Shown: positions 1 through 9,171 of the stretch, piece after piece
Layout of the letters: each line of letters opens with the position of its first letter
Numbering within the stretch: position 1 is the stretch's first letter
Assembly: GCA_002923315.1 (NCBI GenBank)
Contig: BEHM01000002.1
Coordinates: 1-64,000 of the forward strand
DNA: 64,000 bases
Direction: 5' to 3'
DNA from: a bacterium HR10
GTDB lineage: Bacteria; Acidobacteriota; Blastocatellia; HR10
Position numbers and translations under genes: made by a program
The notes under the pieces: model-generated
Database searches by the model: none
What the model saw: only the letters and a program-made list of their open reading frames with translations
Told to the model about the DNA's origin: nothing

Positions 1-251
1 AATTGACATCCTGTGGTCCTTGGCCATGTCCGCCTCCGGTGTTTCTCCCGTGACTTCGATCTCTCCCCATATCAGGAGGACGCCCCGTCGCTCCCAAAGT
101 TCCCTAGGCCCCTCCCCCTGTATCTGCCAGTCCCTGAAGCCGCCCCTCATGCCCAGCCAAAAAATACCGCCCAGTGCCAGAATCCGCGTCTCCCCTCACA
201 TGCCAACGCCTAATCCCCACGGCCTCATCGGCACCCGATCGGAGGTCCTTC

Positions 252-1625
252 TCATCGAACGTCGTACCGATCAAAGCGAAGGAACGCCAGCGCGATCAGG
301 AAGCCCCACTCCGTGAGCAAGAGCGATACAGGCCACCGGATCGCGCGCACGCGTTCTTTCATGGAGCGCGCCGGAGCCGAGAATGGAGGCGGACGGAACG
401 GCTCACCATGATCCGGGGTTTGAATCCATGGTTTGTCTCGGGCGAACGCGGCGAAGCTCTGAGGCATGAAGGACTCTGCGTCGTATCGCCTCACGGCCTC
501 TAGGAACATTCGGTAATCTTCTGGTCCCGTGCCGCAGAGGTCTCCCAGGGCCGCTTGGAACGCTCCATACGGCGAGATGGATAGGAGCCCTAGTGCCATG
601 CGCTGCTGTTGCTCGACGTGACGCTCGCGGTCATGAATCACGCGCTCGATTCTCTCGCGCCTTCGAGCATTCCAGCGCCTCTTGATCTCGAGATACGCGT
701 TCCATCCCGTCTCGACATCCGCATTTTGAGCCCTCAGTGCGGCCGCCATCTCTCTGTGTTCGGATAATTCACCCCGGGTCACCTCCTGCTGCCGAGTGAG
801 CAGCTCGCGTCGAAAGACTTGGTTTGGTGATACGGGCCGCAAGGAAGCGGCCAGCAGAGGCGCAAGGCTCGGCCAGATCACGATCGCCGCGACCCAGGCA
901 GCTAGAGAGAGGGTGAGGGCCGCCGACGCTGTCCGCACGAGTGTGGAGATCGCGATACCGAGCGTCGTGAAGACTCCGGCGCTCAGAAAGGCGATGGTGG
1001 TGATCAGGGTCAGCTCAAGCAGTCGCTCAGCAGAAGGCTCGAAGACCCCACCGCCGAAGATCGTCACCAAGATCACATAAAGCGCCACACCGTAAAAGAG
1101 CACGACCCCCGTGAGCAACAGCGCTCCCACGAGCTTCGCTGTCAGAACCATGCGCCGCGCTATCGGCGCCGACAGGATCAGCCGGAGGGTCCCGTGTTCC
1201 CGCTCTCCCACAACGGCATCGTGAGTCAACAATACGGCCATCAGCGTGACGATCAGGCCGATGATCGTGCTTAAGTCCGGCATGCGAGAAAGCGCGTCAA
1301 GAGGTCGCAAGTCTTCGATGGATGGAGCCGCGGAGACTGATCCGAGAGCAAGCGTCACCTCATCCGGCAGTCGGCCGTAGAGGCCATTGAAGATCAAGAA
1401 CAGGGGTGGAACCGGACGGGAAATAACGGTCACTTGCTCGTGCATCTCAGAGGGGCGAAGGACCTGACGGCTGATGCGATCTTCAAGAAGCTGCTGATAG
1501 CGATGCGCCTGAACGTAGGCGCTGAGAGGGATGAAAAGAGTCAGGGCTGCCAGGGCACAGAAAAGCGTGAAGTTCGTCGCTCCTTCCTGAAGCTCTCGAC
1601 GAAGGACAATCCAGAGCACCTTCAT
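252..1625 (-). CDS. ABC-2 type transporter permease
   Basis: ORF with TM segments and the ABC-2 permease pattern 'LTHDAVVGEREHGTLRLILSAPIARRMVLTAKLVGALLLTG'. Internal ATG at 1625 overlaps the stop of the upstream permease (ATGA). Confidence 0.85.
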   Translation of the reverse strand: MKVLWIVLRRELQEGATNFTLFCALAALTLFIPLSAYVQAHRYQQLLEDRISRQVLRPSEMHEQVTVISRPVPPLFLIFNGLYGRLPDEVTLALGSVSAAPSIEDLRPLDALSRMPDLSTIIGLIVTLMAVLLTHDAVVGEREHGTLRLILSAPIARRMVLTAKLVGALLLTGVVLFYGVALYVILVTIFGGGVFEPSAERLLELTLITTIAFLSAGVFTTLGIAISTLVRTASAALTLSLAAWVAAIVIWPSLAPLLAASLRPVSPNQVFRRELLTRQQEVTRGELSEHREMAAALRAQNADVETGWNAYLEIKRRWNARRRERIERVIHDRERHVEQQQRMALGLLSISPYGAFQAALGDLCGTGPEDYRMFLEAVRRYDAESFMPQSFAAFARDKPWIQTPDHGEPFRPPPFSAPARSMKERVRAIRWPVSLLLTEWGFLIALAFLRFDRYDVR

Positions 1626-2959
1626 CTCACATCGTACTGCTCGAATCGCCAGTAAGCCGCCACTCCGGCGATCGCCCACCACAGGGCGATCGAGATCAAG
1701 GCTGGTATCGCCGCGCGCGTGCTCTCAGCGACCGATCCCGGCTGTCGTTGGAGCGAAGCCGTTCGTCTCGCCGCCTCTTGAAGCGCCTTCGTGGATTCCT
1801 CCGGTGAGGCCTCGAACCGGCGTTTGTACGCATCGAGCATAAGATCACGGCCCGCGCGAAGGACGTTCAGATGAGCATGATAAGCACGCACGCCCGTGCC
1901 GGCCAGATCGCTCAGGCCGAAGGCGAGAGCCGTGGCCGGAGAGAGCATTCCAATACGGCGCGCGAGAGAGAGCTGCTCGCCCTTTCGCGCGAGATATTCG
2001 TTCATGAGTTGCCGATCCATCTCAAGGAGACGGATCACATAGATCGCGCGCCTCGGGTCGGAGACCAGCTCTCCTTGTGATCGCGCTTCGGCTTCGCGAA
2101 GGATCTGACGTCGCGCTTGTTCGATTCGCGCCCTGGTTTGTGTATACGTCGGCGCGGGGGAGAAGACCTCGGCGACCCGCGTCATCCCTTCGGGGAGCAC
2201 GATCACCACCGCAGCCCAGAAGAATGCGCCCAGGATGACGGCCGTCCTCGTCCGAGTCGTGATCGTCGAGATCAACAGCCCGAAATGGACGAAAGCGAGG
2301 CCATAGATAGCGCTTCCCAGACCAATGAGCAAAAGGCGCATGATCTCGCTCTCGTTCCGGAACAATCCGTAGATGACGGAGAGAAAGACGACGGCGCTCG
2401 CATACGCGACGACCATGGGCACCAGCAGGCTCGCCGAAGCACCCAACATCTTCCCCAAGAGCACGTGGCGTCGGCTCAGGGGATTCGCCAGGACCATTCG
2501 CAGCGTCGCCGCTTCTTTCTCGCGAGTGAGGACGTCCACCGACAAAAAGAGCGCGAGCAAAGACACGATGATCTTCACGACGAAGGCGAGATCGGGGATC
2601 GGAGAGAGCGCTCGAATGGCCGCCTCTTGAGGCTGGCCGATGAGGATCGTCGTGGCCAACGTCACCGGACGATCGAGATCTCCCTCCAGCCCCTTGACCA
2701 AAACTGCTAGTGAGGTGGGCGGCGGCATCGGAGGATCGTGCCCCACGCCGAGGCTTTCATAGAAGTGACCGCCGCGGAGCTCGTATCGAACGACGCCGCC
2801 GACAATGGGATCGCGCTGAGCCGTTTGATTCGCGGTCCAATTCACGAGCCGCTGCTGATAATCCTGAGCGAGCAAATGGGCGGAGATGAGAAAAAGGGCT
2901 ATCAGGATCACAAGCGCTGCCAGAGCCTTCAGGTTCCGAATATTCGCTGCGATCTCCAT
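1622..2959 (-). CDS. ABC-2 type transporter permease (paralogue of the adjacent permease)
   Basis: 'FLSVDVLTREKEAATLRMVLANPLSRRHVLLGKMLGASASLLVPM' matches the pattern in the neighbouring ORF. Start chosen at MEIAANIRNLKALAALVILIALFL. Confidence 0.85.
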   Translation of the reverse strand: MEIAANIRNLKALAALVILIALFLISAHLLAQDYQQRLVNWTANQTAQRDPIVGGVVRYELRGGHFYESLGVGHDPPMPPPTSLAVLVKGLEGDLDRPVTLATTILIGQPQEAAIRALSPIPDLAFVVKIIVSLLALFLSVDVLTREKEAATLRMVLANPLSRRHVLLGKMLGASASLLVPMVVAYASAVVFLSVIYGLFRNESEIMRLLLIGLGSAIYGLAFVHFGLLISTITTRTRTAVILGAFFWAAVVIVLPEGMTRVAEVFSPAPTYTQTRARIEQARRQILREAEARSQGELVSDPRRAIYVIRLLEMDRQLMNEYLARKGEQLSLARRIGMLSPATALAFGLSDLAGTGVRAYHAHLNVLRAGRDLMLDAYKRRFEASPEESTKALQEAARRTASLQRQPGSVAESTRAAIPALISIALWWAIAGVAAYWRFEQYDVR

Positions 2960-3146
2960 CCTAGCGATGCACAATGTCGGAGAAGAGGCCCACCACGGCA
3001 TCTCTCACCTCCAAGAGCGAGGGGACCTCCGTTTATTCGAGCTGCCGGATTCCCCCACATCCCGCAGGCGAGCGGTCGAGACCATCGCCGTGTGCGAAAC
3101 ACATCCTTTGATCAATTCCCGGGCTTCGCTCTGGTGCCTCTCCCCG

Positions 3147-3365
3147 TTACGGATAAATGGGGGGATCATCTTTTATGCACAATCCACAGCCCTGACAGCC
3201 ATAAGGATTGTTGCAAAAGCACTGTCGGCCGCAGTCGCTTCCCGTCGTGCATACGAGGAACTCGCATCCCCCCTCCGCCCTCGCCGTCGTTGGGGCATTC
3301 AGTTGTACGATCGAGAGCATGATCATCAGCCCAGTTAGAATCGCCCACATGGTGGAACCTTTCAT
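3147..3365 (-). CDS. Small secreted cysteine-rich peptide (72 aa, 8 Cys after a signal-peptide-like N-terminus)
   Basis: MKGSTMWAILTGLMIMLSIVQLNAPTTARA then EGGCEFLVCTTGSDCGRQCFCNNPYGCQGCGLCIKDDPPIYP. A strong SD-like AGGTGAGGGGG lies a few nt upstream of the ATG. The ORF sits inside an otherwise co-directional operon. Confidence 0.75.
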   Translation of the reverse strand: MKGSTMWAILTGLMIMLSIVQLNAPTTARAEGGCEFLVCTTGSDCGRQCFCNNPYGCQGCGLCIKDDPPIYP

Positions 3366-3396
3366 ATTGACCCCCTCACCTTTTGGAAGTGGCGAA

Positions 3397-3870
3397 CTAT
3401 TGCTTTCTCGCTGACGCCAGAATGTAAAAGCAGGATAGAATCAACAGGCCGTTTCTGAAGAAGTATCCCCAGCTAACCGGTTCCATAGCTCCGGGGAAAC
3501 AACCGCATTCCACCGGACGTCCTTGGAGGATTGCTATAGCCGTGACTCCCGTGAAGATCAGAAGCAACGTCGCAAGCGCACCTGCAATGATGCTCACCCG
3601 CCATCTGACCATCATCATTAAACCCAGCGTTATTTCGATCCATGGGAGAGCGAGACCGGCAGCATTGATGATCAGCGATGGCAAAAATCCGTAGCTCATC
3701 AAGGCATCTGAAAATTGGCTCCAATAGATCACCTTTAGTGAACCCGAGGCGACGAAAGCGATGCCCACCGTGACGCAGAGGAGAGGAACGAGGTGGTTCG
3801 TGAGCTGCTGCTTCCATAGGTGCCGTCGGGCTATACGATTCCGAGCTGATTGTCCCTCGGTCCGATTCAC
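3397..3870 (-). CDS. MauE/DoxX-like redox-associated membrane protein
   Basis: Four-TM pattern with 'FVASGSLKVIYWSQFSDALMSYGFLP' and 'VECGCFPG', typical of MauE/DoxX-like proteins. Start overlaps the stop of the upstream redoxin ORF. Confidence 0.75.
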   Translation of the reverse strand: MNRTEGQSARNRIARRHLWKQQLTNHLVPLLCVTVGIAFVASGSLKVIYWSQFSDALMSYGFLPSLIINAAGLALPWIEITLGLMMMVRWRVSIIAGALATLLLIFTGVTAIAILQGRPVECGCFPGAMEPVSWGYFFRNGLLILSCFYILASARKQ

Positions 3871-4490
3871 CCTCCCTCCCTCGCTGAGAATCTGATGGAG
3901 AAATATCTCTCAACGCTTTGGCGCTGTTCACCTTGAAGTGCTCCGAGCCACACTGCCCTGACCACGCCGCCGGTGCCGACTGCGATTGTTTGAGGCACGA
4001 TGGAAAATTTATAGTTCACACGGTCGCGCGGGTCGGGCTCAGCGATCACGGTGAAGTCGCTCATGTTGACGCCATGCTCATGGAGATATTGCTGAACTCC
4101 TCTTGGGTCCACAGATACGAAGACGAAACGATAATGCCGCTCATCGAGCGCTTCGAGCAGGACTCTCCAATTCGCCATATTCAGTTCGCACCATCTACAT
4201 CCGGGAGAGAAGACAAACAAGATCGTTTCGCGCGACGGGTCATCATAGCGAATAGTCAGCTGGCGACCTGAAGGATCCAGGCCGCGTAGCGGAGGCAACG
4301 TGTCTCCTGGCTTCAACCGTATCGCTTCGGTTCGAAGAGCGAGATCCCGTTTGAGCTGTTGGTTCTGGAGCATCAGCGCGAGATTGCAAACCAGGAGTAT
4401 GATTCCAAACGAAGCGAGGAGAATTCCCATCTTCGGTTCGATCTGCCAGGACCTCGCTCGAAACCATTGCTCAATACGTTGTCCTCGCAT
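3867..4490 (-). CDS. TlpA/MauD-like membrane-anchored thioredoxin-fold redoxin
   Basis: N-terminal TM, then 'LKPGDTLPPLRGLDPSGRQLTI...FVFSPGCRWCELNMANW' with a CxxC active site and the cis-Pro region 'SIVPQTIAVG'. Confidence 0.8.
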   Translation of the reverse strand: MRGQRIEQWFRARSWQIEPKMGILLASFGIILLVCNLALMLQNQQLKRDLALRTEAIRLKPGDTLPPLRGLDPSGRQLTIRYDDPSRETILFVFSPGCRWCELNMANWRVLLEALDERHYRFVFVSVDPRGVQQYLHEHGVNMSDFTVIAEPDPRDRVNYKFSIVPQTIAVGTGGVVRAVWLGALQGEQRQSVERYFSIRFSAREGG

Positions 4491-4582
4491 CTGCAGTTGT
4501 AACGCCCTCCGAAGCGTCGCGTTTTATTGCGCGTCATTCGTTCGTGGTTAAACCTTCCTTCGCCCACTTCTTCGCAGGCTCT

Positions 4583-4652
4583 ATTCTCTTCATCCCGCCT
4601 TTTCGAGTCAAGCACTTTTCGTTGCCTTTTTTTGCTTTTTCTTGCCTTTTTT
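4583..4652 (-). promoter_or_regulatory. Candidate sigma-70 promoter with an upstream A-tract (UP-element-like)
   Basis: Minus strand: TTGACT (4606-4611), 17-nt spacer, GAGAAT (4583-4588). A-rich repeated tract GCAAAAAAAGGCAA twice just upstream. Confidence 0.4.
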
Positions 4653-5112
4653 TGCTCGTGCGGGGGTGGGAGCCGGCCTTCAATGGGGTGGTGACGGCCG
4701 AGCGGGCGGGGAGAATTCGCCTGAGGGCCTGTCTCCTTCGGTTCCGTTAGGGCCACCTGAGCCTCCTGTGCCTTGGCACGCGTTTCTGGGAGCGAATGAT
4801 GCTCATCGCGGTCGGACAGAGTAATTATGGCATGGCCAAGGATCAATCCACCGAATTCTTCGGTGAGTTGCACCAGACGGCCGCCGTGCGCGACGACCGA
4901 CGGCGGGAAGTATTGATGGCTGTGCTCGCGCGTCGGGATGAGACGACGTCAGACTTGACCTCGCTCAACCCGGAGACGGCGACCAAAACGGCGTGCGCTC
5001 TCTGCACAACTCTATTCGGTAGTCGGCCGCTCGGGCGGCGGGCGCGTGAGGGAGCGGCGACCGAAATCGCCGTCTTCAGGCTCGTCTGACGCCGCGCCGT
5101 CTCGCTCGACCG

Positions 5113-6018
5113 TCAGGTGGAATCTGCTGAAATCCCCTGGTCTTCCTCCTGATTTCGGAGGGCACGCGAGGGGAACGCCCCCTCATATCGGCTCCATCGC
5201 AACAGCATGCCCCGCTTCAGAAATTCCGCTTTCGCACGCAGCGTGATGTCGCTTTGAAATCGGGGCTCGAACCGATGGTCGTAGACGTAGGCCTTCACCC
5301 GCAGCCGAAGGAACGGTCCGTATTCGAACCCATCTTGCAGAAGGACGACGACCGGTTTCGACAGCAGGATGTAGGGCGAACTGTAGGCCGCCTCGTAGCC
5401 GATCTCCAGGGCTTCAATCGGATCGGTATCGTGCGGAAGATAGAGGTCGGTGACGACCTGGCAGGTGGGGACGCCGGAGTTGGCGTTCCACGCCTTGCCG
5501 CTCAAAATCTCACTGTTGGGGATGGTCACGCGGGTGTCGTCGGGAGTGGTCAGTTTCGTGCTCCGCAAGCCGATGTGATCAATCTCCCCGTAAGCATCGC
5601 CGATTTTCACGCGGTCGCCAAGCTGATACGGACGGTCCACCAGAATGACGAGTCCACCGATGAGGTTCTTGACCAAGTCTTGTGCCCCGAGTCCCAGAGC
5701 GATCCCCACCGAGGCCAGCACGGCAAACAGGGTATCTCGCGAAGGCGCGAGAATGGCCAGAACGAGAACCCCACTGCCCAGCCAGAGGACGAAACGAAGG
5801 ATCGGCGCCAGCATCATGAAGAAGAAGCGGGCGCGCGGGGCTCGTTCGGCCAGAGCATACAGAGCCGCCGTGCTCATGCGAACGAGCGCATACGTTGCGG
5901 CGAGCACCAGAAGGACATAGACGATGGTCGTCGGTGAGACCCGGGTGATGATCTCAATGGGAGTCTCCGACGGCACCTGGTAGGCGGGTGGAGGAAAGAC
6001 GAGATGAGGTGTCGGCAT
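5113..6018 (-). CDS. MscS-family mechanosensitive ion channel
   Basis: '[72 protein letters not shown]' is the MscS core signature. Start at 6018 is preceded by GGGAGG. Confidence 0.92.
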   Translation of the reverse strand: MPTPHLVFPPPAYQVPSETPIEIITRVSPTTIVYVLLVLAATYALVRMSTAALYALAERAPRARFFFMMLAPILRFVLWLGSGVLVLAILAPSRDTLFAVLASVGIALGLGAQDLVKNLIGGLVILVDRPYQLGDRVKIGDAYGEIDHIGLRSTKLTTPDDTRVTIPNSEILSGKAWNANSGVPTCQVVTDLYLPHDTDPIEALEIGYEAAYSSPYILLSKPVVVLLQDGFEYGPFLRLRVKAYVYDHRFEPRFQSDITLRAKAEFLKRGMLLRWSRYEGAFPSRALRNQEEDQGISADST

Positions 6019-6037
6019 AGGTGACCTCCCACCGTTC

Positions 6038-8842
6038 TCAGAGCAGATTGCGGCGATAGAGCGCTTCAACGGCTACGCGCAAGGCCTCCGGGCGCACCCG
6101 AAATCCCGGGCGGCCCGGATCCTGCTCGATGATCTCCCGCGCCAGAAGCTCGTCCATCTGGGATCGGCTAGCCGCCGTGCTCGTCTGGAAAACAATGGCG
6201 TGTTCTTCCGGCGTGAGGCTCCCATGCTGGAGAATGGCCACCAGGGTGAAGAGGTCGGAGAGATCAAGGTCCTCGATCACCGGTGAGAGGTCCGGAATCA
6301 TCACCGGCTTGAGATAGAGCACGCCGGCCTCGACCGCCTCGATATGGCCGAGCCAGATCTCAAAAGCCGCTCGATAACTTCCCCCGGACTCCCTGGCCAG
6401 AGCCTCAAAGTAGAATGTCTCCGGATCAACGGGACCTTGGAGGAAGCCCTTGAGGCGGGCCAACAGACCGCGCGGAGAGGGAGGCTCCGGGAATTGGATG
6501 CGCAACCCCGAGAGATTATGGCGCAAGAGGATGGCTTGACGAAGGTCATCCCGAGTGGCCGCGCCGATGGCGAGGCGATGGGAGAAGCTCGCGCCCAAAC
6601 TGACGACGGCATCAAGGAGGCGAAAGGCGACGTCGTTCATCGTGAACATCCAGAGCGTGGAGGAGCAGGTTGCGGCGATCAGGCGTTGCAAAGCCCGAAT
6701 TGCGCCGTAGTATCCCACCTGTCGCAGAAACGTGCGTTCCAGCTCCTCCAGGATCACAACGCGCCGTCGGGCCAGGAGGACCTCCTCCACTCGCGCTGCG
6801 TCGGGGGCTCCGATCAATGCGGCCAGGAACTCCCGCAACTGCGCTTCCGTCGTCAGTCGCTCGGTGAACTCTCCGCGGATGACGTCCAATCCGTCCAGCG
6901 CGCGCTTGAGTGCGCAATTGATCAAGCTCGTCTTTCCGCTCCCCCGCTGCCCCACGATCAGGAGCGAGACGGGCCGACCGGCTTCCCAGAGCGCCCGGGC
7001 TTCCGCAATGGCGGCCAGCTCTCGCTGACGACCGACGAGGAATCGCGGGTCCTGCACCGGCTCGAATCGGAACAGCCGACGATAGAGCGCCGGCAGGTCT
7101 ACTGTCATGAGGTCGAGCGTGAACTCCTCGGGCAGCAACGGGCGAACGATCACCCGCGCTGTGCCCTCTGTGGGGGCCGGTTTCCACCCAATGGCGATCA
7201 GGAAGCGCAGCGCGAGGCGCTCCAGGACGCCGGCCAGGCGGCGCAGGAACTGCACCGCCGCAGTGGCCGCGCTCCGGCTCGCCAACGCCACGGCGCGACG
7301 AAGCCCCTGCTGGGCGAGATAAGCGAGCACGCCGAGTCGGTGGCGACTGAAGACCATCCGCGCCTCAATGAAGACCGAGGCCAGCATCCGCGCCAGCCGC
7401 GAGCTTGCGGCCCTCTGCCAGTCCGGCGTCTCCCGACGCCGATATTCGAGCAGGGAGAGCGCATTCTGGAGCGCTTCTCGAACGACTTGCGCGTCGTCCT
7501 CGCGATCGGAGACGGCTCCTTCCAGAGCGAACGTCACGACCTCCCGCGCTCGTTCGATCTCTTGGACGATCTCTCGATGGTGCGCTTCGATCTCCTCCAA
7601 TATCCGCAGGACTTCGGAACGTCCGCTTCGCCAGAGGGTCTGGCGGAGCACGTCACGAGGGCGGAGGCGCCGTCGGGCCATTCGGCGGCGCGGCGCGGAC
7701 GAGAACCGAGCCCGGAGCTCGCAAAGAGCGGGGAGAGCCTGAAGCGCGCCGTCCAACTCGGCCTCCAGCTCCGACCATCGGCTCATGGCCGGAGCCAGGC
7801 TGGCCCGCGGGGCCGGGAAGTCCTCCTCCCCTTGCTGCTCGAGACGGCGTCGAATCCAGGCGATGGCTTCTTCCAGTTCGGACAGAAGATCCATCCGTTC
7901 GCGGGCCGCATTCTCCAGCAGGTTGTGGACGCTCGTCATGAAGCGATCTTCTGTCTGCTCCCAATGACGTTCCAATTGAAGCTCCGTCTCCGCAGCCCGC
8001 ATTTGGTCAACCCAGTGCGCTTGATGGCTCGCCCGACGCTTCTCGACGTCGGGAGACATCGGGCGCCGAGACCACACGAATTCTCGCGTCAGACGAGCGG
8101 CCACGTGCGGGAGCATGGCTTTGCTCCATTGACGCCATTGGGAGAGAATCGCCTCTCCCCTCTGGATCAGCTCGCGTCGCCGGGTCATCCATCGCTTCCG
8201 TTGGGCGTCGCGGCCCGCCGGAGGATGACCGGCGATCTCGGCATCGAAGGCCGCGCGGGAGGCTTCCCACGGTTCCCTCAGGGAGCGAAAAGCCTCGACT
8301 AGCAGGAGGAAGTACTGATCCTCCAGGTTCAGCCGCCGGAGCTGATGATCTCTCAGCGCGGCTTCCACAAGAGGCCGCACGAGCCGTGAACGGCGCCGAC
8401 GCTTGAGGGCGATCACCCATCGTCGCCATCCGCGCGGCCCCCATACGCCGAGTGCGCCGATGAGCTCCGGACCGGTGATCGGGATCGCCTCAGGCAAGGT
8501 TCTGATGGCATCTCCCACGCCCCGGTCGTAGATCTCAAGGGCCATCAGCGCCCGCCGCATCGGCTGCCTTCGTTCCCACTGGGAAATCGGCTCATGGAGC
8601 AGCGTTCGCGCTCTATCGGCGCGCGCGACCTGCACGGCGCGAAGATCCGGCGAATCGAAGGCAGGCGTCGAGAGCGATTGGGCGGCGCGCGCTTGCTCCT
8701 CGAGCAGACGCTGCACGTCTTGCCAACACCCCTCCAGCTCGGTCAGCAATCGGTCCACGACCGAGCGGAGACGCTCCTCGAATCTGGGCCAGCCCTCGGC
8801 CAGCGGAGAAGAAACAGTGGTTTTCACTTCGGCCTCTCGCAC
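6038..8842 (-). CDS. Large helical AAA/P-loop ATPase (934 aa) with C-terminal winged-helix-like region
   Basis: Walker A '[14 protein letters not shown]', Walker B-like '[11 protein letters not shown]', and an Arg/Glu-rich helical N-terminal ~600 aa. Ends 20 nt before the MscS start. Confidence 0.8.
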   Translation of the reverse strand: MREAEVKTTVSSPLAEGWPRFEERLRSVVDRLLTELEGCWQDVQRLLEEQARAAQSLSTPAFDSPDLRAVQVARADRARTLLHEPISQWERRQPMRRALMALEIYDRGVGDAIRTLPEAIPITGPELIGALGVWGPRGWRRWVIALKRRRRSRLVRPLVEAALRDHQLRRLNLEDQYFLLLVEAFRSLREPWEASRAAFDAEIAGHPPAGRDAQRKRWMTRRRELIQRGEAILSQWRQWSKAMLPHVAARLTREFVWSRRPMSPDVEKRRASHQAHWVDQMRAAETELQLERHWEQTEDRFMTSVHNLLENAARERMDLLSELEEAIAWIRRRLEQQGEEDFPAPRASLAPAMSRWSELEAELDGALQALPALCELRARFSSAPRRRMARRRLRPRDVLRQTLWRSGRSEVLRILEEIEAHHREIVQEIERAREVVTFALEGAVSDREDDAQVVREALQNALSLLEYRRRETPDWQRAASSRLARMLASVFIEARMVFSRHRLGVLAYLAQQGLRRAVALASRSAATAAVQFLRRLAGVLERLALRFLIAIGWKPAPTEGTARVIVRPLLPEEFTLDLMTVDLPALYRRLFRFEPVQDPRFLVGRQRELAAIAEARALWEAGRPVSLLIVGQRGSGKTSLINCALKRALDGLDVIRGEFTERLTTEAQLREFLAALIGAPDAARVEEVLLARRRVVILEELERTFLRQVGYYGAIRALQRLIAATCSSTLWMFTMNDVAFRLLDAVVSLGASFSHRLAIGAATRDDLRQAILLRHNLSGLRIQFPEPPSPRGLLARLKGFLQGPVDPETFYFEALARESGGSYRAAFEIWLGHIEAVEAGVLYLKPVMIPDLSPVIEDLDLSDLFTLVAILQHGSLTPEEHAIVFQTSTAASRSQMDELLAREIIEQDPGRPGFRVRPEALRVAVEALYRRNLL

Positions 8843-9171
8843 GTGAAGGATTCTATGGCTGACGGGGAAACGGCGTCAATGAACGTCGCGGGTGATCCGT
8901 TGCGCGTGAAGAAGCAGAGGCGACGGCGCGAGGGGGACTGTCCTTGGGTCTCCTCCGCGTGGCCCACTCGATCGTCGCATCGCGCGACGCATGCCCGAAG
9001 GGAAGCCCCACAGATCGCCCCACGGGGACTCTCCCAATCGCCTCGGACGTGGTCCCTTTCGTCCGAAGCTCCGTTCCTCTTGCGTGTTCAGGCGTTCCCT
9101 TTCCGTCCGCCGCGATCCGTGTTTGAATTGACCTGTCAACGGATCACTTGCCTTCAGATGAGGAGCGAGCT

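Noticed and set aside
3147-3365. MauA (methylamine dehydrogenase light chain) or methylamine utilisation cluster
   Set aside because: MauE/MauD-like neighbours suggested it, but the peptide is far shorter than MauA and no mauB or other mau genes are visible.
4373-4873. 166-aa minus-strand ORF upstream of the redoxin
   Set aside because: Most of it runs through the A-tract/promoter region and low-complexity K/R sequence. At best its N-terminal part is a gene remnant (reported separately).
6344-8302. 652-aa plus-strand ORF
   Set aside because: Antisense to the ATPase. Composition is typical of a shadow ORF in high-GC DNA and no motif was recognised. The minus-strand P-loop protein is clearly the real gene.
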